From Cytospora piceicola (taxonomy: Eukaryota; Ascomycota; Sordariomycetes; Diaporthales; Cytosporaceae), in the NCBI GenBank assembly GCA_023375675.1, contig JALQBC010000004.1, forward strand, positions 930,001-994,000: a DNA stretch of 64,000 nt, given 5' to 3'. Below are positions 56,015 through 64,000 of the stretch, in pieces (positions within the stretch are counted from its first letter, which is position 1; every line of letters starts with the position of its first letter). The notes under the pieces are model-generated. The model was given only the letters and a program-made list of their open reading frames with translations, did no database searches and was not told where the DNA came from. The position numbers were made by a program, and so were the translations under genes.

Positions 56015-56830
56015 GAGGGGGGGGGGGCGCGGCGGTGCAGGATCGATATCTGGTGTAGCTGGGGAGCATCTGGCTGGCTGGCGTCTGGGTCTGCGTGTTC
56101 TGGTTTGGGCGTTGGGACAGCAAGGAAGGGGCTGGCTGTCTGGGATAAAGAGCAAGTGGGACTGGCTCACGACATGGGGTGGAGGCTACGTGATACACAC
56201 ATGCTTTTATAGCGAAAGACCATAGATATAAAGTACGTGGGTTGGAATAGAAGAATCTCACGACCAGCAATGCTCCATCTGCGCGATGTATTCATCACCC
56301 CAGAATAACGCCGCCGACGACGACGACGACCTCTTGATACCTACCACCTCCCTAAACGCGGGTCCTTTTATTGAGGGAAATATCACACAGGGAACAGTAC
56401 TTGAAAGCTAGGCCTGCACGTTCATAGACAGTATGCACACATCTGCACGGAGCTTACATACAAACGCGATCAATGATCCTCGATGCTTCTTTGTCACCTC
56501 GGCCGGTAGAGACGACTCCCCGTGCTCGTCTCCCGCTTGCGGCAGATGTCATTGACGGACAAAGGACACTTCACAATGTCAAAGCGAGGGTTCCCACGAT
56601 CAAGATCGATCAAATCAATGTTCCCTGTCTTCTCTAGGCATTGACCGCATCATAAGAAGAGCAGAGAACGAAAAGGATGGGGGGGGGGAAACACCACCAA
56701 GCGGCACAAGGAACTGGCAGCGATCTCACAAGACCCAAAGTCTTGATCCATCCATGGATAATTCATGCCAAAGCTCGCGATAATCACCGGATAGACAAAA
56801 CACACGAAATCCAATCTTGAAAGCTGAAAG
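56015..56830. other. Intergenic, 3' flank of NAD kinase
   Basis: About 0.8 kb, beginning with a G-run just after the stop. No recognisable gene. Confidence 0.5.
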
Positions 56831-57062
56831 ATGGACGGAAGTTTAGAAACTGCATTGGTCGTAGCAGCAATCATCGCAGTCATCATGGGATTGTTCATGG
56901 CCGAGTGGTGGTGCGTGAAGCCGAACCCGCGTATGGACGACCCATTAACGTAAGATATCAATCTTCCTTCTGATAACCTCGACGGGGAACCCCGCTGATG
57001 TCTGATCGATCTTTGTAAACAGATTACCGGATTACCACTGGGAGTTGGGCCAAACAGTGTGA
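56831..57062 (+). CDS. Putative small single-pass membrane protein, 52 aa (2 exons)
   Basis: ATG 56831 opens a frame with a strong transmembrane helix (TALVVAAIIAVIMGLFMAEWW, given in parts: TALVVAAIIAVIM, GLFMAEWW) and a polar end, VKPNPRMDDPLT, with a stop at 56951. A better model uses a donor GTAAGA at 56950 and acceptor GTAAACAG ending at 57022, which adds LPDYHWELGQTV and a stop at 57060-57062. I do not recognise a family. It is too short for a routine frame scan. Evidence is only the clean hydrophobic profile and the good splice signals; a minus-strand frame overlaps. It could be a mitochondrial or ER micro-protein, or chance. Confidence 0.4.
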
Positions 57063-58038
57063 ATAGTTATGCAGTCCGCAACCTATCCGGATTCGTCGAG
57101 AGATGCATGTATGTAAACGCCGATGGTACCTGACATCTGGACATGACCGAGATGATTGGAAGGTTGAAGATTTCAAGATTTCAAGATTTCAAGAAAGGAG
57201 CATTTGGAAGGTCGCAACGACGGAACTCGCCAAGATACCAGCCGAGAGTGACAGTTGAAGATCTGCTAAAGTATTAATGTATTGTGGCACCACCATTATT
57301 ACACCACACCATTACCCTCTGCCCTGTTACCCTGTTACCCTGCTCATGCTTGACTGCCCCTGAGTCAACATGGTTCACACGGTTCAGAGTTCCCGAGGTG
57401 ATTAAGTGGTTCTCAATGAGGCGCCAGTATTCGCCCCGGCTCTCGGGGGGTCCAATATACTGTTTGCCAGCTCCATAATAATAATAAAGGATGGGGGAAA
57501 GATTAACAATGACCTTCTTCAATTCCCTCTGCCGCCTTTCTTTGACTACATACCCATTCTTGCTGATTGTTGTTTGGTGGTTCAATGTTGACAAGACAAT
57601 AACCACCAACTATTGAAGACGACGTCGACTGATTTGAACCTTTGCATTGTCCTTCGGAACGTACATAAACCCACAATTCTTTTTGTTATAAATCATCCCT
57701 GTAGGCTTCTTTATACTAGTAATCCCGGGGCCGCTCTAAAAGAGGCATTCATCTAAATAAATATTCCATCTAGTCGGAGGTTACAACCTTAAGCAGCTCT
57801 CCCGAGACAACATTCATCATCAACACCATCATACCTACTTCCTAACTACAAAGTCTGACTACTTTCGTGCCGGCCACGACTCTTGCGCCCTGACCCAAGA
57901 AACCATCTTTAGTGCCACACACACACAACACACATAACATCAGACTCACTCACTCACTCACTCACAATCAATTCGGTAGCGCCACCCGAGACAGCAAAGA
58001 CAGCCACACATAGACAGTCACATCCACATCCACACAAG
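57063..58038. other. Intergenic with short tandem repeats, promoter of the next gene
   Basis: AAGATTTC repeats three to four times at 57165-57194. The leader of the next gene carries a (TCAC)n tract (57943-57965) and a CA-rich stretch (57919-57937). No other gene was recognised. Confidence 0.5.
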
Positions 58039-58758
58039 ATGTCTCACTTTTCCGACGAGTTCATCGCCTACGCCAAGGAGGAAGACGAGATCAACCACCA
58101 GCACACCAGCAACTGGATAGCTTGCTACGTCATCATCACCCTCATCCCCGTCGTCTTCATAGGATGCGCATGGTGGTCCAACCGCCAGAGGAAGGCGGCC
58201 AAGGCCGCCCACAGGCGAGGTACGTGCTCTCCCCTCCTCTCCCCCTCCTCCTGGCCCCGACGGCTCCCCGCCGGCCGGAACCACCGCAGTACTGACAACC
58301 ACGCCCACCAGGCGCGAACTGAAAGCATCGAGATGAAGGATCTGGAGGCCGCGCGCGCGCCTGCGCTTGCGAGCCCGGCGACGACGGCGTGGCCGGAAAC
58401 AGGAACAGGAACGGGAATGGGAACGAGGACAGCACCACCACCACCACCGCCCAAGTCGAGGTCGAGGGCGGCGGGCATGGCGTCCGACACCGGTGCCCCG
58501 ACCGGCGGTGACGAGTTTGAGGACGTCGACCTGGCCGAGGGGGGCGCGTCGTCGTGGTGGCAGCAGAGGGGCGGCCGCAAGGGCCCCGTGCCGAGCTTTC
58601 TGAGGAAGACGGCTTTGCCAGGTGAGTCGAGCGCCTTCAAGTTCCAGCCCGAGGGGGCTGGCTGGCCGAGGTGTGAGGACATCGTCCTCGTGCAGCCAGA
58701 CGGTCCCCGGGAGCACACGGAGGAGAGAAGCGAGTGGCTGACATCTGATCTAGAATAG
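58039..58758 (+). CDS. Single-pass membrane protein of unknown function, 239 aa
   Basis: ATG 58039 opens a frame of 240 codons. Residues 1-22 are polar and acidic; about 23-46 form one transmembrane helix (WIACYVIITLIPVVFIGCAWW); a basic stop-transfer stretch (NRQRKAAKAAHRR) predicts the C-terminus on the cytosolic side. The rest is low-complexity Ala/Pro/Gly/Ser with acidic patches (EFEDVDLAEGG) and a more ordered C-terminus (PSFLRKTALPGESSAFKFQP). Intron-like borders at 58220 and 58311 exist but break the frame, so a single exon is kept; part of residues 61-91 looks intron-like in composition. Long minus-strand frames are shadows of the GC-rich code. No family is recognised. Confidence 0.6.
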   Translation: MSHFSDEFIAYAKEEDEINHQHTSNWIACYVIITLIPVVFIGCAWWSNRQRKAAKAAHRRGTCSPLLSPSSWPRRLPAGRNHRSTDNHAHQARTESIEMKDLEAARAPALASPATTAWPETGTGTGMGTRTAPPPPPPKSRSRAAGMASDTGAPTGGDEFEDVDLAEGGASSWWQQRGGRKGPVPSFLRKTALPGESSAFKFQPEGAGWPRCEDIVLVQPDGPREHTEERSEWLTSDLE

Positions 58759-59919
58759 GAAGAAGGAAGCCAGTGCGACGTCATATGGGTATGATACGTA
58801 ATGGGCTTTATGCCGATGGGTTGGACATGTTTCAAATCCGCTAATTGGGTCAATGAGGTAGTGAGGACTCAGTCAGAATCAGGTATTACAGAAAATACCG
58901 AGAGAATATCAATTTCAATGAGCGCGCTGACGTGTGAGAAAAGAAGCCTGAAAATACCGGGAGCTGTGCAATTCAGCAGCGATAAACATCACTTGGCAGC
59001 AGCAACTGATGTTGACTGTTCATGACGATGATCTACATGGAACTTGTGCGGCGCAGAACATGGGATCTGTGGAGATCATATTTCATGCAGGGTCTTGACA
59101 AGGGATGTAACACAAGGACAGGCAGGCTTGCGGCACAGCACATTATGGGAAAACAACTGCCGGGGAAAAAAAGGTCAGGAAAATGAAGTGGTGAGCCCAC
59201 AAAGAAGAGGCGTTTCTCTATTCCTGTAAAGGGCCTTCTGCCTGCTAGAAAACAAAACCCTTAATATTCTGCCTTGCCTGGATATTGACCTTCGAGCGCT
59301 TCGAGAGCCTTTCGTATCGTGATAAACCAACAATTCCTTCGTATCATCTATCCCTCATGCGCTCCCTAGGAGACACAATGCATCAAGGGTGGAAGGAGCT
59401 CCTCGAAAGAGCCCCCGTCGTCTCTTTGACTGCCCCGTATCCAGTACAAAATGCCAGCTAAAAACGAAAGACAGGAAGATCGATTATACCCTGTCGGCTC
59501 CCAAAACGCCGGTACCATGTGTGTTGCTGTTCGACCCCAAACGCCATGACGTGAGTGCTTTGTGCGTCTAGTAAACTTAGAAGAAGTAGTATGCCACCGA
59601 CTGGTCTAACAATCCCTCGTGTGGGACCGTGACGAGTGGCGAGCGAGGCAGTTTCGCTCGTGCCAAGTGGTTGAAATTATGTACAGAGAAGCGAGCGGCT
59701 CTGGTGGTCTGTATTCCGGGTGTGAGGTTGTACTGTGGTATGTCGTTTTGGTGGTGGTGACGTGAAGTGTGAGTGATGGAATGTAACCAGATCGCTAAAC
59801 GTGTGTGCCAACGCCGTATGTACCAGGCCTAGTGGGCAATCCATCGGCTTGTGGTTCGTGACGTCCAAGGTGTATCGTGTGTGTTCGAGCAAGAGTCACT
59901 CGAATCCCGGGTGTTGCTC
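58759..59919. other. Intergenic between convergent membrane-protein genes
   Basis: About 1.2 kb. Frames are short and unremarkable. Confidence 0.5.
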
Positions 59920-60426
59920 TTATTCACCGTTGCCCTTCCAAATGCCGGCACCCAGCGGCTTGCTGATGCCGAATCCGACGCCCACGCCAATTGCGACCAC
60001 CAGCAGAATGATTCCAATCTTGACGAATATTCTGTTGCGTTTGCTCATCTTGGCGAGACACTGACAGTTGCGCTGGTTGACCTTGTTCGCCTTGGCCTTT
60101 TTCTTCCAGTGCGCCTTGCCTGGCCATACCTGGCCTTCTGGGCTACCCTTGACATTGGTCGTGCTCACAGACTTCATGCCGCAAGAATCATCCTCCCGTG
60201 TGGTTCGGGTCGATATCATGGCCTCGAGGTCAGTGTCGAAAGGGTTCAGGTCCTTGTGATAGGAGGCTGGAGTGGAAACGTCGGAAATGCGTCGATAGTC
60301 AACTTCGGGTTCTACAGTCAGGCTTTGGGTTGTGATTGTTGTAGTTGGGGTCTTGTCGTCGGACGCATAGTGAGTTGTTGTGGCAAGAGGCATGTTTGCC
60401 TTCTCATAGGAAGGCTGTGGGGTCAT
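59920..60426 (-). CDS. Conserved-looking fungal membrane protein, 168 aa, unknown function
   Basis: Single exon. Residues 1-120 are polar, Thr/Ser-rich and probably disordered, with the segment DLNPFDTDLEAM. A basic stretch (KKKAKANKVNQ, then KRNRIFVK) precedes one transmembrane helix at about 135-155 (IGIILLVVAIGVGVGFGIS), then a short tail KPLGAGIWKGNGE. This tail-anchor-like layout resembles hypothetical proteins I have seen across Pezizomycotina; no biochemical role is known to me. A plus-strand frame over the same DNA lacks such order and is a shadow. Confidence 0.7.
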   Translation of the reverse strand: MTPQPSYEKANMPLATTTHYASDDKTPTTTITTQSLTVEPEVDYRRISDVSTPASYHKDLNPFDTDLEAMISTRTTREDDSCGMKSVSTTNVKGSPEGQVWPGKAHWKKKAKANKVNQRNCQCLAKMSKRNRIFVKIGIILLVVAIGVGVGFGISKPLGAGIWKGNGE

Positions 60427-63400
60427 GATGAGATCGTATGAATGGTTCGCTGTCGCAGACTCAACGGCTTGGTATGGTTTGCAGGAGTAAATATGCCAGT
60501 TGAGGATCTAATCGGTGGATGCTGTTTGTCTGTCTGGCGGTTCAGACAGTTGAGAGTTATCTTCTGAAGACTTCCTCGTGGTTATATTGGAAGCTACGAA
60601 GTGTTAGATATATGCTTGCACCACTGCCCAGGCGAAAAATCCCAATGGTTCGTCTGACAATCACGAATGGATCACTCGCTAGGAACCACGGTGAAGATGC
60701 AATGCAACAATGTAGGAAGGGTGGTGACGAGGGCGCGCAACCACGCCGGGGTCCGTGACTTACAAGAAAAGCTGTGCCTCGTGACTACCGATGGCAACTG
60801 CGATGGATTGAACGGTGCAGACCAGGGTCCAATTGCAGCTGAATACGTCAAGCGAGTCAGACGCCCCAAAAGGTAGGCAATTAGTTGCAACGATGAATAG
60901 ACAACCACCCCCTATTTGTCTGCCCACTCGAAAGAGATTGGGAGGGACTGGGAGATGCTGGGAAATGATGGGGCTGTGTGTGAATGGTCAACAAGCACAA
61001 CACAGAAGAGGCTGGAAGAGATGGTAACAGCCGGCAAGTGAGATGATAATGGTGCGATGGAGGAGGTAGATGGAAGCACAGGGAGGAGGGCCTTGATGAT
61101 AAAAGAGCCAAAGGTTTGGTGGCTGAATTGGTGGCAGTCAACTGGTGTACAAGAAACAAGCAACGGCTGGGCATGTAACAGTAATAACAACACCAGCAGA
61201 GTAGCTCGAAATTAGAAACGAAACAGGGCACGGGGCTGTGCTTATGGTCGTCGACGACTGTTTTTCTGTCAAAGATACGACAGAGCAGGAGCTGAAGCAA
61301 GTAGATGAAGCAGGCAGACAGATGCAAACAAATGCAAACAAGAGTCGGGACGAGAAAAGCTTGGAAGAGAGGGCAGGCCAATACGTATTCCGTGGTCCTT
61401 CTGTCCCTCTGTCCCTCCTCGAGTCCCTCCGTAACTACGTACATACCTACGTAGGGTACGTGCGAGCGTGCGGGCGTGCATGTGCTGCCTGCTCTATCTG
61501 GATTCTGAGCGGCATGAATGAGATGCAGATGGCGCAGATGGGAAATGAGCTGAGGGTGACCCTGCAGTGCCCCGGTGGCCCCCCCGGTATCCACTATATC
61601 CACTGCCCTGGCACACGTTAATGCCAAGAATACCTACACCTGGGCAGTATTTTACGGGGGTCTCAGAAATTTCTGGGTGTCGTGCGTGTCGTGCGTATGC
61701 GTGTCCAGTCGTCCAGTGGTTCAGTGTGGTTCAGTATGGTTCAGTGTCGCTGGCAACACCCCGATACGGCTTAGTCCCCGTATCTGGCTGGCCCTTTCCC
61801 TATCTCATCTAGTGTAGGTTTGTCCTCCTTCCCTCCCTTTTTCCCTACCACAAACTGCCACAGTAGTTTCCCCTGGGACGTGCCTCCCCCATGGAACGGA
61901 ATTACCCACTCTGCTAGTGCAAGCTCCTTGCCATTTCGGGTAAGATAACACTGATATCCGCTGGATTTATTGGTCGATCTCATTTGCAGCTGCAAGCTGC
62001 ACCTTGGACTGCACTGACTGCTTTGGTTTCCATTCAAACCGCCACCAGCAGAACGCTGAACGCCAGAGCGCCCAGAAAACTGTCCCACCATCCCGGACGC
62101 TATTAAAGTGCCCGCAGGGATACAGGCGCTACCATGGACATATCCCGTATCAGGGTCATTCAGGTCGTCCACCAGTCCACCACCATTGCCACAGACGTGT
62201 TGAGTTTTCTAGCAATTACCGGGCCTCGTTCCCAGACAAAGTTGTGGGGTGTCGTATATTGAGATGCAAAGGGGACCTAAATTTTCCAGTCCTCCAGTCC
62301 TCCAGTTTTAGACGCCCACCAAACAGCCGGGCAGCCACAGGACAGACAGACAGAAAGACAACATCGGAGTCGACAAGGAAGACTGAAACAAGAACCGGCT
62401 TCCAAGGTTGTCCACTATGGCGGCTACACATTGATTTTGGTATTGATACAGCAGTTTCGTAGTTCCAGGGATACCTTGGGTACATGTCTACTGGTACCTA
62501 CCTAGGTATTCTGCTAATCAAGTGGCAGATAATCATGATAACAATAATAATAAGAATAATAAGAAACAATAAAGCGACCATGTCGGTGACCACATGATAA
62601 ACGTCCCCGATGCCATCCGCGGACCAGTGATACAACCTCGCTGAGTAAACACATGTCAACCATCAGGTTTGATCTCAAAAGGTGGTTGCGGTAACTTTAA
62701 AGGAGATCGCCACTCGAGGATTGAAGAGGTAAAACACGTGTGGTGGGAAGATGATGATGGAGATGGCAATTTGCCGGTGGGAGCGCTTCGCTTGTGAAAC
62801 ATCCAGAAGCTAATGCGCCATTGTGGGTTCTTCAATCTTTGTCTTTTCTCTGTCCTTTCTTTTTTGCCGGCTGTGTATTGTATTATTATTTCGTCAGCCG
62901 ACTCTCAGCTAGATGAGATGGGCTGCATGCAAATCTTGAAAAACCGGTTGGAGACACGCAATGATCGACCTAGTTGGTTGATACAAAAACGATTCATTAC
63001 CTACAGGTTGACTGGTTGACCGACACAAGTTTCTCCTGCTGCGAGCGACGATGTCCCCCCGATTGATTGTGCCTGCGTGGAATCACGTATGGATTACGTT
63101 CCCCCACCCCTGTCCGATCACCCCTGTTTGATCGCCCCTTGTTCAAATGTTATGATCGGCTCCGGATTGATGTCTTCGTGTGTGCATGGTCCCGCGGGCC
63201 CACACACCTCCCCTTTTCTTCCGTATTCGTAGACATCATGTTTCAATTGGTCGAGCTTAAAAGAAGAACGAACGGTCCAGGCTTGCCCAAAATATTGAAC
63301 CCTCCCGAAAACACGTCAAGCTTTCCAACTTCAACACCATGCTGCAGTGGCCAGCGGCTACCTCGCTGCCCCAAAGTCGCAGCAAGTGGCAAGCACAGCC

Positions 63401-64000
63401 TGCAAGAATGTTGTATTCAGTCAATGCGACGCCAGGGACCTGAAGGGCCTGAGGGCCTGGAGCGTTATGACCGGCGTGTTTACAGGCTGAGAGGTATACC
63501 TACTTAGGTACCTACCTAAGGTAGCTACATCTCGGAGATCTATTGTTCCCTTATACACACACACACTAGCTATATCTGCCGGCACGTGGTTCCTGACACA
63601 GACCAAAGGGCTCTTGCCCGTTTCGTCCACCTTCCCTCACCCAATGGACAACCTTGGAATATAAAACCCACACTATGTACCTCCCCAAGTACCCAGGCAG
63701 TAAACTTTAAAAGAGTGAACAGAGTTCAGCCCCGGACGGACGCCAAAGGTGGTTCTCGCCCAGTCTCCCGCTCGCTCTTTGTTGATCAGGATGCTTTGTC
63801 TCGGCAGTCCCAATGGAACATGACAGTGTCACATAATTGATTACCCTGCAGTAGTAGCTGGCTTTCCACACAGTCGACCGGATCAAGGCCGCCATTTTAC
63901 GTGATAGTGCAGGACTGGTTGCCATCCGAAGACTCGAGACGGGCCAAGACGATTATGCTGCCGAGAGGGGGACCATTGACTTTGCCTATTTGGTCAGATA
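60427..64000. other. 3.6-kb terminal region without recognisable gene
   Basis: It starts with the upstream DNA of the 168-aa gene. 60900-61400 is purine-rich on the plus strand, which creates long but domain-free minus frames (60881-61627). TACGTA-type dyads occur at 61436-61456, TACCTAGGTA at 62499 and a related TACCTACCTAAGGTA patch at 63508-63525. No RNA gene or mobile element was seen. Confidence 0.45.

Noticed and set aside
58220..58311. Intron in the 58.0-58.8 kb gene
   Set aside because: GTACGT and CACCAG borders look good, but every join tried introduces a stop; the unspliced frame is intact.
58125..58853. Long minus-strand frames (about 240 codons) over the 58.0-58.8 kb gene
   Set aside because: GC-rich shadows; the plus strand has the membrane helix and sensible start.
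60881..61627. 248-codon minus-strand frame rich in Leu/Ser/Cys
   Set aside because: Created by purine-rich plus-strand sequence; no domain or codon structure.

Overview
The window is nuclear DNA of a filamentous ascomycete (Pezizomycotina, probably Sordariomycetes). The evidence is split genes with 50-130 nt GT-AG introns, a Zn2Cys6 regulator, PTH11-like membrane proteins, a highly reducing fungal polyketide synthase (PKS) and typical fungal housekeeping genes. All exon borders were read by hand from splice signals and frame continuity and are models, not transcript data. LAYOUT. 1-0.4 kb: 5' end of a secreted L-asparaginase (-). 0.4-2.9 kb: A+T-rich DNA ending in a broken orotidine-phosphate decarboxylase relic (+). 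3.0-4.2 kb: PfkB-family kinase (-). 6.1-8.4 kb: Zn2Cys6 transcription factor (-). 8.4-13 kb: long gene-poor stretch with microsatellites. 13-24.2 kb: housekeeping block with Rit1 tRNA ribosyl-phosphate transferase (+), a HAD phosphatase (-), Sis1-type J-protein (-), Tul1/DscA membrane E3 ligase (-) and an HSBP1-like coiled coil (+). 25.5-43.9 kb: a polyketide cluster with P450 (-), stand-alone enoyl reductase (-), PTH11-like membrane protein (-), a LovB-type PKS (+) and a 14-TM MFS transporter (+). 45-50.3 kb: second housekeeping block with Erp38-type PDI (-), ribosomal protein uS14/S29 (+), mitochondrial EF-Tu (-) and an intron-containing tRNA-Lys(CUU) (-). 51.9-53 kb: second PTH11-like gene (-). 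54.1-56 kb: NAD kinase (+). 56.8-60.4 kb: three small membrane proteins of unknown role. 60.4-64 kb: no recognisable gene. CLUSTER. The PKS reads KS-AT-DH-(degenerate methyltransferase)-(vestigial ER)-KR-ACP-terminal C. Its own ER region looks dead and a LovC-type enoyl reductase lies next to it, so the two probably act as a LovB/LovC-like pair, with the P450 oxidising and the MFS protein exporting the product. No thioesterase, acyltransferase or local regulator was found. MAIN NOVELTY. The MFS frame has no in-frame ATG ahead of its first membrane helix, and a good 54-nt intron (42009-42062) would remove the PKS stop codon and join PKS to MFS in frame, giving one polyprotein of about 3,556 residues. 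Other points: the terminal C domain has lost both histidines of HHxxxDG, and a 10-bp palindrome, TACCTAGGTA, recurs 11 times in intergenic DNA of the housekeeping flanks but is absent from 20.6-50 kb, which includes the cluster.
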